A stretch of 45,454 nucleotides of DNA, taken from a virus. Numbering within the stretch: position 1 is the first letter of the stretch; the number at the start of each line of letters is the position of its first letter. Position numbers and translations under genes: made by a program. Where the stretch lies: IMG/VR virus record IMGVR_UViG_3300037493_003531, positions 1 to 45,454 of that record. One strand, given 5' to 3'. Under the pieces are notes generated by a model. The model ran no database searches. It was given only the letters and a program-made list of their open reading frames with translations, and was not told the DNA's origin. Positions 32,519-39,833 of this stretch are shown here, in pieces.

Positions 32519-32725
32519 TTACGTAGGGCTTGTATCGCCAGCTTCTTGGGTATCCGCCGCAACAGCCCCGTGCGCTTGACGTAAAGCCTGAAAGTTCTCA
32601 CGAAGAGAATCCATACGCCTATTGTGGTTGTCAAGTAGCTCTTGGTGCTGCTCTTCAAAGCGCTTTTTGGCTTCTTCGTGGAGCTTCTCGAACTCCTCAA
32701 TTCTTGATTTTATTTCGTTTGGCAT
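32519..32725 (-). CDS. Small coiled-coil protein (68 aa)
   Basis: A strongly charged helix (RIEEFEKLHEEAKKRFEEQH, NHNRRMDSLRENFQALRQA) with a short disordered tail. The start TAAAATGCC matches the next gene's start context. It probably pairs with the 22-mer repeat protein next door; function unknown. Confidence 0.5.
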   Translation of the reverse strand: MPNEIKSRIEEFEKLHEEAKKRFEEQHQELLDNHNRRMDSLRENFQALRQAHGAVAADTQEAGDTSPT

Positions 32726-32726
32726 T

Positions 32727-34085
32727 TTAGTGTTCTACGTTGGTTGTGCCGAGTGGGGCATGAAGTGTTTCCAGAGAGTGTCTCTTTTTCTCCATGCTGT
32801 CAATAATCTTTTCTTCAATAGTTTTTGATGCCACTAGAACCCTTTGAGTAGCAGGGCTTTTTGCGTTTGCGCGGTGGATGCGACCGAGTGTTTGGATGTA
32901 GTCTTTCACGTTAAATGTGGGCGAGATCAGACTCATGCGCGGATGCCCGCCGTGTTCGTCGTGCAGGGATACGCCGACCCCGCCAGCCGCTATGTTGCAG
33001 ATGACCACGCGGGTCTGGTTGGTTTGGAACCGCTGCACGTTCTCTTCGCGTACCATGGCGGACTGCCCGCCGACAATGCACGACGCGTCAGGGAACGACG
33101 CGGCTAGTGCTTTGACCGTATCCACAAAGTTGACAAACACAGCCACACTGTACCCTTCTCCGTTTGCGTCCTCAACCATGCTGATGACGTCGGGCACTTT
33201 CGCTGCTTCTGCGAGTTGGCGGGCGCGTAGAATTTCCACAAGAATGTGGGGGCTCGCGCCGCCGTTCTCCATGAACTGCTCTACGATTTCCGGTGTGACG
33301 CCGTGCTGCTTATAGAATTTAGCGATGTCGCTCAGACCAGAGAACGCAAGCGGCTCCGTGATGACATGGTTGTCTGTAAACGCGGACGGCAAATCGAAAG
33401 GCGTGAGCTTAACGCACTTTACGCCGTAGAGCTCCTTGTTGAGTTCCGATAGCTTTGCAAGCGGACCAGCCACCCAGTTTTTCCAGTGATCTTGCCTACA
33501 ACCGCATTGCATCATCCAAGAGAACCAGCTTTTCAGTTTCCCGACAGGCTTGTTGAGTGAGTGCAGATCTAAAATGAAACCAATCGCACGCATCTCCGTC
33601 GGATCTTGGCACGCGGTAGCGGACAGCAACAGATTGTAAAGCCCTGCTTGTTTGGCAGCGATCAACATCTGAGCGTTCTGGCTAAACGGGGACTTGCACT
33701 TGTGGCACTCGTCCCATATCAGCAAGGCCTCTTGGGGTATCTGCCAACGAAAAAGCTTCTTACCTATTTTGGCTAGGAACTGATTACCCCTTTTCAGTTT
33801 CTCGTAGTTGGTTACAAAGATCGGCGTGATGCCAACCTCTTTAAGCTCGCGCTCCCACGACGGAATGACAATCTTGGGGCAGACGACGGCGACGGGAATA
33901 CCTAACTCCAACGCGACTCTGGACGCAATAACCGTCTTACCAACTCCGGTATGGGAGCCGTCGAGTGCGCCTCTGTGCTGCTTGAGCGCGGCAAGTAGGA
34001 AGTCAACGGACTCCCGTTGCTTGGGAAATAGTGTTTTCAAGGTGCGGTTGGTAGTAGGGATTAGCTGTGGTTTATCGTGGTTCAA
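32727..34085 (-). CDS. SF2 (SNF2-like) helicase
   Basis: A 452-residue protein with Walker A HTGVGKT (45-51), DECH box in IWDECHKC (123-130), SAT (155-157), and a C-terminal motif VI QTLGRIHRAN. The compact size and DECH/SAT layout match phage SF2/SNF2-type helicases used in replication, recombination or transcription. Overlap with the next small gene at its start confirms tight packing. Confidence 0.85.
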   Translation of the reverse strand: MNHDKPQLIPTTNRTLKTLFPKQRESVDFLLAALKQHRGALDGSHTGVGKTVIASRVALELGIPVAVVCPKIVIPSWERELKEVGITPIFVTNYEKLKRGNQFLAKIGKKLFRWQIPQEALLIWDECHKCKSPFSQNAQMLIAAKQAGLYNLLLSATACQDPTEMRAIGFILDLHSLNKPVGKLKSWFSWMMQCGCRQDHWKNWVAGPLAKLSELNKELYGVKCVKLTPFDLPSAFTDNHVITEPLAFSGLSDIAKFYKQHGVTPEIVEQFMENGGASPHILVEILRARQLAEAAKVPDVISMVEDANGEGYSVAVFVNFVDTVKALAASFPDASCIVGGQSAMVREENVQRFQTNQTRVVICNIAAGGVGVSLHDEHGGHPRMSLISPTFNVKDYIQTLGRIHRANAKSPATQRVLVASKTIEEKIIDSMEKKRHSLETLHAPLGTTNVEH

Positions 34086-34263
34086 TCAGATATTCGCACT
34101 CAAAGGCAAGAATAGCAGGAGGGACGATCATCGTGACCAATTCGGGTCTAGGGGCGGTTCTGCGTAGGCATTCCTCGCAGCCCTCACGCCAGCCGGAGTG
34201 ATAATCGCCATCCTCAATCCATACACCATTGCATCGGGCTACATCATTTGCGAGTGTGTTCAT
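34072..34263 (-). CDS. Small Cys-containing phage protein
   Basis: A 63-residue protein. MNTLANDVARCNGVWIEDGD is followed by GCEECLRRTAPRPE and PPAILAFECEYLI. The R-C-x-G and GC-x-x-C motifs recur in short phage proteins of unknown role and could bind zinc. The start at 34263 is preferred to 34308, because the earlier region overlaps the neighbouring gene. Confidence 0.5.
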   Translation of the reverse strand: MNTLANDVARCNGVWIEDGDYHSGWREGCEECLRRTAPRPELVTMIVPPAILAFECEYLIEPR

Positions 34264-34291
34264 AGCATTAGTTCTTTGTTGTGCTAATGCG

Positions 34292-34489
34292 TTATTCGAA
34301 AAGCCCATCCATCCAGAATGTCGTGGGCTTTATGGTTTGAGTTATGCCGATGCACATAAGGATTTCAAAAGAGGTTCCTTTATGCTTATCCGATAGGCGC
34401 AGAGACTCCCTATGAGCAGATTCTAAGGTATGGTGTTTAACTGTCGCTTTGCTTCCGTCTGTTCGTTGTACGTAATAGTATGGTTTCAT
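34292..34489 (-). CDS. Unknown 65-residue protein
   Basis: It starts MKPYYYVQRTDGSKATVKHH at 34489 after the leader ACAAACACAACCAT, with no Shine-Dalgarno motif. The order (beta strand, helix ESAHRESLRLSDKHKG, strand SFEILMCIGI) suggests a small alpha/beta fold. An upstream ATG at 34534 overlaps the preceding gene and is less likely. Confidence 0.5.
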   Translation of the reverse strand: MKPYYYVQRTDGSKATVKHHTLESAHRESLRLSDKHKGTSFEILMCIGITQTIKPTTFWMDGLFE

Positions 34490-34521
34490 ATGGTTGTGTT
34501 TGTTTGATTGGTTGTTGTTGC

Positions 34522-34878
34522 TTAGAGATACCATATGGGACGTGAGTCGTCATCAGGTTTCCTGTATCGGTCATCCTGTAGCATGCCGCAGTGCAGGGCA
34601 TCCAGTAGGATGTTGCAGCTACAGGCTACATGAGCAATGTGCGAGATACCGGATTCAGGGTCCAAGTCTTCGCCGTCACGCCACGCGTTGAGGTGACGCA
34701 TGATGGCTGCGACATACGTGGTTGCACAGACGCCTGTCTCGCGCCAGTTGAACGGCCCGTATCTTTCTGCGCCAAACTTGTGAACCCACGCGGTCTGATC
34801 CATAGCATACGGCGGGATCAATGCTAGTGGTGTTTTCGTAGCGCCGATTGCGCCCTTCGGGTCATTTGGTGTTGTCAT
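34522..34878 (-). CDS. MazZ-like / DUF5664 dATP/dGTP diphosphohydrolase-type protein
   Basis: A 118-residue protein with the DUF5664 pattern: LALIPPYAMDQTAWVHKFGA, ERYGPFNW, AAIMRHLNAWRDGEDLDPES, ISHIAHVACSCNILLDAL. Relatives are named dATP/dGTP diphosphohydrolase N-terminal domains and include proteins from phages that replace adenine with 2-aminoadenine. The charged residues of the helix bundle are kept. The 3' part of the gene contains CCTGTATC and GGATTCAGG words of the dispersed repeat. No PurZ gene is seen in this window. Confidence 0.7.
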   Translation of the reverse strand: MTTPNDPKGAIGATKTPLALIPPYAMDQTAWVHKFGAERYGPFNWRETGVCATTYVAAIMRHLNAWRDGEDLDPESGISHIAHVACSCNILLDALHCGMLQDDRYRKPDDDSRPIWYL

Positions 34879-35234
34879 AATTCGTTTTGGTTAGTTGTCC
34901 ATTTGTCAATCGTTCTCATGAATGCCTCTGCACGTTGGGCTGCGGTTGCGTTCGTGATGTAAGGTGCATCGTCGTTCCGGTTGTAGTCGGCTTCTCCGAT
35001 AACGACCGAGTAAAGCTCCGACTCAAAGCGATCCTTTTGGCTAGGGGGTAGAGTCCGCCATGCTTCGTGCATCGCGTTGAGGTCGTTGAGGTAGTCGGGT
35101 AAATGTTGGTGTAATTTGCCACGCCCTTTTTGATATGTTCTGACATATTTACCTTTCGCTCCCATTTGCATTATGTGTGTTTCTTTCCACCCACACGCCT
35201 CGGCTATTGCTATTCTTTGTGCTTTTGGGGTCAT
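34875..35234 (-). CDS. Small phage protein, tandem paralogue 1
   Basis: A 119-residue protein starting MTPKAQRIAIAEACGWKETH at 35234 (overlapping the paralogue's stop). It shares PDYLNDLNAMHEA and AQRAEAFMRT with the next gene. The pattern is common in small phage genes of unknown role. The ATGA overlap fixes the start; a longer frame to 35351 lies in the paralogue. Confidence 0.6.
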   Translation of the reverse strand: MTPKAQRIAIAEACGWKETHIMQMGAKGKYVRTYQKGRGKLHQHLPDYLNDLNAMHEAWRTLPPSQKDRFESELYSVVIGEADYNRNDDAPYITNATAAQRAEAFMRTIDKWTTNQNEL

Positions 35235-35527
35235 GGTTTCCAAAGGTTGAGGGTTCTCAGGAATGCTTCTGCTCGCTGCGCGGACGTTGCTTCTGTTGCT
35301 TCTGAATATCCATACAGAGAAATTGCCCCAGAAACAACAGCACAAAGGCATGAGAAATAACGAGGCTTCATATTTTGTGGTAAAGTTTTCACAGCTTCGT
35401 GCATCGCGTTGAGGTCGTTGCAGTAGTCGGGCATTTTAGTTACCGATTCATACCATGATGGCCCGAATGATTCTTCTTCCCATCCACACGCTTCCGCGAT
35501 GGCGATTCTTTGTGATTCTGGGGTCAT
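35231..35527 (-). CDS. Small phage protein, tandem paralogue 2
   Basis: A 98-residue protein starting MTPESQRIAIAEACGWEEES. It is about 20 residues shorter than its neighbour in the middle but keeps both ends. The two genes are clearly duplicates with a shared start block and diverged centres. Confidence 0.6.
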   Translation of the reverse strand: MTPESQRIAIAEACGWEEESFGPSWYESVTKMPDYCNDLNAMHEAVKTLPQNMKPRYFSCLCAVVSGAISLYGYSEATEATSAQRAEAFLRTLNLWKP

Positions 35528-35760
35528 GGTTCTTGCCTTTCGTTGCGAGCGGCGAGCATTGCGTCGGCAAGTTCATAAGCATATTCAGCCATTTCGTGCG
35601 GCGGGATTTCCACTTTGCGGAAAAGTTGACTGCCAGATGATGATAGGATGCTCGGTAGAGCCTGCCCAGCGAACCAGTCGCGGAGGGTCATGCCGCGTAA
35701 CGCGTCGTCTCTTTCGTGCATCGGGAACGCTTGCCCGCCGTCGTTTTGTGGTGTGTTCAT
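35524..35760 (-). CDS. Small conserved-type phage protein
   Basis: A 78-residue protein starting MNTPQNDGGQAFPMHERDDA. GMTLRDWFAGQALPSIL and AYELADAMLAARNE match a small phage family of unknown function seen near replication genes. The start at 35760 gives this motif at the N-terminus; a longer frame to 35925 runs into unrelated sequence and the zinc-ribbon gene. Confidence 0.6.
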   Translation of the reverse strand: MNTPQNDGGQAFPMHERDDALRGMTLRDWFAGQALPSILSSSGSQLFRKVEIPPHEMAEYAYELADAMLAARNERQEP

Positions 35761-35771
35761 AATTTTGTAGT

Positions 35772-35903
35772 TTAGTATCTCTTTGAGCATCGAGGGCAGA
35801 TGCCCTGTCCGTGTTTTGTGAAGATCAAGGTCGCTCTGCAATCGCGGCAGAAGCCGAGAAACTTGCAGAGCTTTCCAAGGTAGTATCGTAGTTTGTATTT
35901 CAT
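35772..35903 (-). CDS. Small zinc-ribbon protein (43 aa)
   Basis: A 43-residue frame with two CxxC pairs, FCRDC (res 18-22) and ICPRC (35-39), separated by 14 residues, in a basic background (MKYKLRYYLGKLCKFLG). This is a typical zinc-ribbon layout. It fits exactly between its neighbours and may bind DNA, RNA or a protein partner. Confidence 0.6.
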   Translation of the reverse strand: MKYKLRYYLGKLCKFLGFCRDCRATLIFTKHGQGICPRCSKRY

Positions 35904-35912
35904 GGTTTTGCG

Positions 35913-36116
35913 TTAGGCAGAGCATTCCTCCGCAGCGTCATCCTCCATTACAGAGTTCAACGATGTAAGCGCATCGGGCAGCGTGGTGTGGTGTTCCCCG
36001 CTCACTGACTCAGGCAGCTTGCGCCAGTTCATCGAAGCGTATATTCCATGCGCATTTTTTGATGCGGTTAAGACGCCTCCATTTTCGAGGGCTATTGTGA
36101 TCCGGTCGTATTTCAT
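35913..36116 (-). CDS. Unknown 67-residue protein
   Basis: It starts MKYDRITIALENGGVLTASK with ATGA overlap to the preceding gene. The first 40 residues look like a small beta sheet and the end is an acidic helix (PDALTSLNSVMEDDAAE). It is part of the small-gene array. Confidence 0.5.
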   Translation of the reverse strand: MKYDRITIALENGGVLTASKNAHGIYASMNWRKLPESVSGEHHTTLPDALTSLNSVMEDDAAEECSA

Positions 36117-36619
36117 GGTTCGTTCGGGGTTAGGGATTGGAGGGCTTCGGTTGCGCGTTCGGTATTGGCGAGGGTCACTTTGTATCTTTCTTGGTAGCCA
36201 ATCCGCGTCTCATTTTTCCACCAGTCGCGCTCGGCGAGTAATTCATAGGAGTCTTCGCGGCATTCTCTAAGTGCCTTCGCCAGCCTGTTCCGCTCTTTGC
36301 GTAGCGTCCCGCAAAGCTCTAAAAGTTCATTGAAATGAATGGCGTTTTTGTTGCGTAACTCCGCCAGCCTGTCCCGCTGCCCCCGCGCCTCGTCGCGTTC
36401 TTCCCGAGCCGCGCTGAGTGATCTAAGTCGGCTTAACGCCGTCGCTTTTAACGCGTCTACCTGCCCCCGCGCCTCGTCGCGCTCCTTGGTGACTGTGGTG
36501 AGTTCGCGTTCTAGGGTTTGCCTTTTATCATCAAGTTCTACCCACGCTTTTCGCAGTCCTCTCGATTCAGCTCGCTCAGCATTTATCGCCCCGTGGTCAG
36601 GGTCGTTACATAGATTCAT
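36113..36619 (-). CDS. Coiled-coil gene-array member 1
   Basis: A 168-residue protein starting MNLCNDPDHGAINAERAESR. The shared modules are ERELTTVTKERDEARGQV, EERDEARGQRDRLAELR and the tail EALQSLTPNEP. It has the longest coiled coil in the family. The end overlaps the next gene by 4 nt. The family is known from phage genomes but its function is not. Confidence 0.65.
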   Translation of the reverse strand: MNLCNDPDHGAINAERAESRGLRKAWVELDDKRQTLERELTTVTKERDEARGQVDALKATALSRLRSLSAAREERDEARGQRDRLAELRNKNAIHFNELLELCGTLRKERNRLAKALRECREDSYELLAERDWWKNETRIGYQERYKVTLANTERATEALQSLTPNEP

Positions 36620-36911
36620 AGTTTGGTTGGGTTAGGGATTGGAGGGCATCACGCAATCCGTTGTAGGCGAGCATCGTATTGTGTCGCCCCTTGGCTGCGA
36701 TCAAGACAGAGGCTGCTTCGATAACTTCAGCCAGCCTGTCCCGCTGCCCCCGCGCCTCGGCGAGTTCGCGTTCGAGTTTGCGAGCAATATCAACTGGAAC
36801 CCAGTATTTTTCGCCACAAGTTGTTTTAAACTTAATGGCAAACGCATCTGTCTCAGGTGTGGGTCGTGTGTTCATTATTCTGATTTGCTCAAGTGTTGGT
36901 AGTGTGTTCAT
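36606..36911 (-). CDS. Coiled-coil gene-array member 2
   Basis: A 101-residue protein. RKLERELAEARGQRDRLAEV is the shared module and DALQSLTQPNYESM is its diverged tail. Either MNTLPTLEQIRI at 36911 (overlapping the preceding stop as ATGA) or the family-typical MNTRPTPETDAF at 36875 could be the start; the overlap favours 36911. Confidence 0.6.
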   Translation of the reverse strand: MNTLPTLEQIRIMNTRPTPETDAFAIKFKTTCGEKYWVPVDIARKLERELAEARGQRDRLAEVIEAASVLIAAKGRHNTMLAYNGLRDALQSLTQPNYESM

Positions 36912-37333
36912 GGTTCGTTCGGGGTTAGGGATTGGAGGACTTCGCGGAATGCTTTAATATTGTTTTCATCCAGCCATTCAGGGAAATCCCGATCAGTGAG
37001 GACTTTATGTAAAGCCTTAGCCGCCAGCCTGTCCCGCTGCCCCCGCGCCTCGTCGCGCTGGTTGATAGCTTCATGCAGTTCCGCTCCCAAATGCTCGCAG
37101 CATAGACCTTTTGCTAGCCATTTTTCGCGCATGTCATTTGCTTGCCCCCGCGCCTCGGCGAGTTCGCGTTCGAGGTTGTTCAGTAGGTCGCAAAGCCCCT
37201 TCGCTTCTTCCCCCGTGTGGATATGGAATCCATCATGCCAGCCTCTTTCGGTCTTGCGGCGGAGTCTCCACATGTGGTAATAGCATTCGTCGCAGTATGT
37301 CTCCCATTGGTCAGTTTTAGGTGTTGGTTTCAT
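36908..37333 (-). CDS. Coiled-coil gene-array member 3 with CxxC N-terminus
   Basis: A 141-residue protein starting MKPTPKTDQWETYCDECYYH at 37333, which overlaps the preceding stop as ATGA. It adds a CxxC pair at its N-terminus to the shared NNLERELAEARGQAND, RDEARGQRDRLAAKAL and LQSLTPNEP modules. A start at 37360 is possible but loses the overlap. Confidence 0.6.
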   Translation of the reverse strand: MKPTPKTDQWETYCDECYYHMWRLRRKTERGWHDGFHIHTGEEAKGLCDLLNNLERELAEARGQANDMREKWLAKGLCCEHLGAELHEAINQRDEARGQRDRLAAKALHKVLTDRDFPEWLDENNIKAFREVLQSLTPNEP

Positions 37334-37527
37334 GGCACAAGGCTTTTGAGTTGTTTGCAAAAATCATCTACTTCATCTTCCCCAAGGGAGAAAATCGGAA
37401 TCCCGCCACTGTAAAGCGTGATCGGACATGCTGGCTTAGTGCCGTCCATTTCAGCGACAAGCTCGTTAGGGTATTGTTGATCTCCTTCTTCAGAGAAAAT
37501 TTGTATTTTCCAAATGTTTGTGTTCAT
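37330..37527 (-). CDS. Unknown 65-residue protein inside the coiled-coil array
   Basis: It starts MNTNIWKIQIFSEEGDQQYP. It has no coiled-coil module and looks like a small beta-rich protein (PITLYSGGIPIFSLGEDEVD). It is coupled to both neighbours by ATGA. It may be a distinct gene caught in the array. Confidence 0.55.
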   Translation of the reverse strand: MNTNIWKIQIFSEEGDQQYPNELVAEMDGTKPACPITLYSGGIPIFSLGEDEVDDFCKQLKSLVP

Positions 37528-37802
37528 AGTTCGTTCGGGGTTAGGGATTGGAGGGCTTCGCGGAATGATTCAAATTCGTTTCCGTCAAGCCATGTCTCAT
37601 CATCCCACGATTTTAAAACTTTCTGCAAAGCCTCCGCCAGCCTGTCCCGCTGTTCGGTGACGGCGGTTAGTTCGCGTTCCAAAATACATCCTTCGTCATA
37701 GCAACTAAAAGCGTATTTGCTCATAGGAGTTGCGCTTGAATAAAATCCATCAGCCGTCCGTGAGGATTTAGCCCATGCTTCTTTCATTCTTGGTGTGTTC
37801 AT
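37524..37802 (-). CDS. Coiled-coil gene-array member 4
   Basis: A 92-residue protein starting MNTPRMKEAWAKSSRTADGF. The shared modules are ERELTAVTEQRDRLAEALQK and SFREALQSLTPNEL. Its N-terminus is distinct and includes CYDEGC. It is coupled by ATGA on both sides. Confidence 0.65.
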   Translation of the reverse strand: MNTPRMKEAWAKSSRTADGFYSSATPMSKYAFSCYDEGCILERELTAVTEQRDRLAEALQKVLKSWDDETWLDGNEFESFREALQSLTPNEL

Positions 37803-38224
37803 GGTTCGTTCGTGGTTAGGGATTGGAGGGCTTCTGTTGCAACAAATCTAGCTCCGTGACCATTATCGCATTGGAGATCTGTGTAATCGAATGTCGTAAT
37901 CATCCTCAAAGCCTCCGCCAGCCTGTCCCTCTGCCCCCGCGCCTCGTCGCGCTCGGCTTTGTAAATGAGTGATTGCATCGCGTTGTGCTCACGCTCCGCA
38001 GAGTATTGAATGGCGAGCTGTTCCCATCCGTCCCGCTCTGTACTCAGCGTTTTAGAATGCTCAAGAAGTTCGTTGAAGTGAGCCGCGTTTTTGTTGTGGA
38101 GATCATGCAAGCTACCACGCTCGCGTTCGATCTTGCGGGCGAAGTTTAAGCATTGATGCACTCGTGGGTTGAACGCGCAGTCTTCCACGAAAGCGTCGGT
38201 CTCAGGTGTTGGTCGTGTGTTCAT
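37799..38224 (-). CDS. Coiled-coil gene-array member 5
   Basis: A 141-residue protein starting MNTRPTPETDAFVEDCAFNP, the classic N-terminus of this family. FARKIERERGSLHDLHNKN is followed by AERDEARGQRDRLAEALRM and EALQSLTTNEP. It is the promoter-proximal member of the array on the minus strand. Confidence 0.65.
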   Translation of the reverse strand: MNTRPTPETDAFVEDCAFNPRVHQCLNFARKIERERGSLHDLHNKNAAHFNELLEHSKTLSTERDGWEQLAIQYSAEREHNAMQSLIYKAERDEARGQRDRLAEALRMITTFDYTDLQCDNGHGARFVATEALQSLTTNEP

Positions 38225-38385
38225 GGTTCGTTAATTGAATCGACCGAGGTTGGGTGGAACCCGTAGGCTAGTAGAGCAGGTCGGAGTAGGTCTTCCCAGA
38301 CCTGAGTCACGGTTAGGTGGTCCCCAGCAGTGCTGATTTCAACGCGGCGAATATCTGTTTCTGTATTTTCAATCGTTATTTTCAT
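38221..38385 (-). CDS. Small unknown protein (54 aa)
   Basis: A 54-residue frame MKITIENTETDIRRVEISTA ending VDSINEP, with its TGA overlapping the next ATG as ATGA. A -35-like TTGACG at 38426-38431 with TAGATA 17 nt on lies 40 nt before the start, so a promoter may sit here. It is a probable small alpha/beta protein; function unknown. Confidence 0.55.
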   Translation of the reverse strand: MKITIENTETDIRRVEISTAGDHLTVTQVWEDLLRPALLAYGFHPTSVDSINEP

Positions 38386-38439
38386 CTGAAGTTGGAAGCC
38401 CCTATCTACTTCAACCGCACCAACCCGTCAATTATTTTT

Positions 38440-38670
38440 TCAGAAAAGTTCTTCCTCTAAAAGAACGATCAGCTCTCGGAACGTTTCAGCGGTGTCGATG
38501 ATGGAGTAGTTCGGTAGGTTGAACTCGTCAGCCACCATGTCTCTAAAAGCGGCAAACTCTTCGGGCTCAAAGAACGCTTCAAACTCGCTGCTAAAAGGAA
38601 GTTTCACGTCAAAGCCTGTGACGTCTTCGACAATCGCCTCAAGAGCGTTTATGATGTAGCTTCGGTTCAT
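38440..38670 (-). CDS. Small acidic helical protein (76 aa)
   Basis: It starts MNRSYIINALEAIVEDVTGF, is very acidic and helical (EAFFEPEEFAAFRDMVADEF, ETFRELIVLLEEELF). Its length and helix spacing recall carrier-protein folds, but the Asp-Ser-Leu attachment motif is absent. It is coupled to the RuvC-like gene by ATGA. Confidence 0.5.
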   Translation of the reverse strand: MNRSYIINALEAIVEDVTGFDVKLPFSSEFEAFFEPEEFAAFRDMVADEFNLPNYSIIDTAETFRELIVLLEEELF

Positions 38671-39170
38671 AATAGTTGGCGGTCTCGACTGTAGCGAGCG
38701 ATTAAAGCCGCGTCAATCATTCCGTCGTGGGGCGTCCTGCTTTTACTGGTGGCCAGCCACTGCTCTGAGGACCAGAGCTTGTTGGCAGTAGCTAGAGCGG
38801 TAACCTTAGTCATCCCCTTCGCAAGTTTTTTGCCGAGCATTGCGTCCTGCCACTCCTTCACTTGAATCCTTTTTACCTCAAACCGTTTAGCCTCACACGC
38901 GCCTAGAATAAGACCGAATGAAATACTCATGGATCGCATCGCTTGTGAGGATTTGGCGTGCTTGAGTGGTTCCTCAACGCAGACAACCATATTGTTCCTG
39001 TAAGGCTCAAGCCAGTCAAGTAGGGCTCTAACATCCACCTCGGATTTGCCCTCTACCGTTTTGGTGGGCATGGCTCTGTAGGCGAGCACGTTACCGTCAA
39101 ACGCCGACACAGCGCAAAGACCACCACTGATCCCGTTGTCTACGCCTACGATAACAGTATCCTCATTCAT
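38667..39170 (-). CDS. RuvC-like Holliday junction resolvase
   Basis: A 167-residue protein with the RNase H-fold catalytic acids: D11 in VIVGVDNGISGG, E66/E67 in VCVEEP, and D149/D153 in TPHDGMIDAAL. It should cleave four-way junctions, resolving replication or packaging intermediates. The start at 39170 overlaps the small terminase end; an upstream ATG at 39194 is less likely because it extends further into that gene. Confidence 0.8.
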   Translation of the reverse strand: MNEDTVIVGVDNGISGGLCAVSAFDGNVLAYRAMPTKTVEGKSEVDVRALLDWLEPYRNNMVVCVEEPLKHAKSSQAMRSMSISFGLILGACEAKRFEVKRIQVKEWQDAMLGKKLAKGMTKVTALATANKLWSSEQWLATSKSRTPHDGMIDAALIARYSRDRQLL

Positions 39171-39768
39171 CTGACCCGTCAGCTTCTTCTGCATCTATGA
39201 CTACGGAAGCGCTGCCCCCGTTGGTCGCCCTGCTGTTATTGAGTATTGAGACGTCGATGGTGAGCGAGCCCGCTCCTCCACTACCACCCTTGGGGTTAAG
39301 GCCGAGGTTACGGCGGATCAGCTGGTCTAGCTCGGATAATTCGCGGATGGTTCTTGGGCCGCGCACGTTTATCAGGTTGTCGCGCAGCATTTTAATCGCA
39401 CTTGCCGCAACGTAGGCTTGGTACTTATCAGCCGGACTGGATTGGTTTTCGGCCACTTCCAATAGGGCTTGCTGCTCTACGTCTCGCGCCGCTAGTTTCG
39501 CGTCAGCAATTACGGCGGTGGTAGAGTCTTCAAGGTTTTTGGTAAAGGGTTCAGCGTCGCTGTCTGGTTTTTCTACGATTACGTTTTTGAGCCAGCGACA
39601 AACCGTGTCGAAGCTGACGTCGAGCTGTTCGGCAATACGGGTCTTCATCACACCTTGCTGGTACATCTCAATGGCGCGTTGTGTTCTCGCTGCTTTAGCT
39701 TGTCGGCGTTCAGCTTGTCCTTTGCGTAGTTTTGCCGTCGGCGTGATCTCTTTTTTTCTTGCAGGCAT
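39163..39768 (-). CDS. Terminase small subunit
   Basis: A 201-residue protein starting MPARKKEITPTAKLRKGQ at 39768. It has a helix-turn-helix (RAIEMYQQGVMKTRIAEQL, then DVSFDTVCRWLKN) and a C-terminal linker (NLGLNPKGGSGGAGSLTID). It lies divergent to and next to the large terminase. The start is set by a TTGACA box 32 nt upstream, the spacing used by other first genes; an ATG at 39789 would leave only 11 nt. Confidence 0.75.
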   Translation of the reverse strand: MPARKKEITPTAKLRKGQAERRQAKAARTQRAIEMYQQGVMKTRIAEQLDVSFDTVCRWLKNVIVEKPDSDAEPFTKNLEDSTTAVIADAKLAARDVEQQALLEVAENQSSPADKYQAYVAASAIKMLRDNLINVRGPRTIRELSELDQLIRRNLGLNPKGGSGGAGSLTIDVSILNNSRATNGGSASVVIDAEEADGSDE

Positions 39769-39806
39769 GCGTGAGTGAGGAAAGGACATAAACTATTACT
39801 TGTCAA
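39769..39806 (-). promoter_or_regulatory. Leftward promoter for the terminase small subunit operon
   Basis: TTGACA on the minus strand at 39801-39806 lies 32 nt before the ATG at 39768. It overlaps by five bases the rightward TTGTCA at 39800-39805, so the two promoters share one palindrome-like TTGTCAA core. Confidence 0.5.
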
Positions 39807-39833
39807 ACTTTTTTAATATCGTAGCCTCCACCT
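39800..39833 (+). promoter_or_regulatory. Rightward promoter for the terminase large subunit
   Basis: TTGTCA at 39800-39805 is 28 nt before the ATG at 39834, followed by a T-rich stretch and TATCGT. It is back to back with the leftward TTGACA. Confidence 0.45.
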
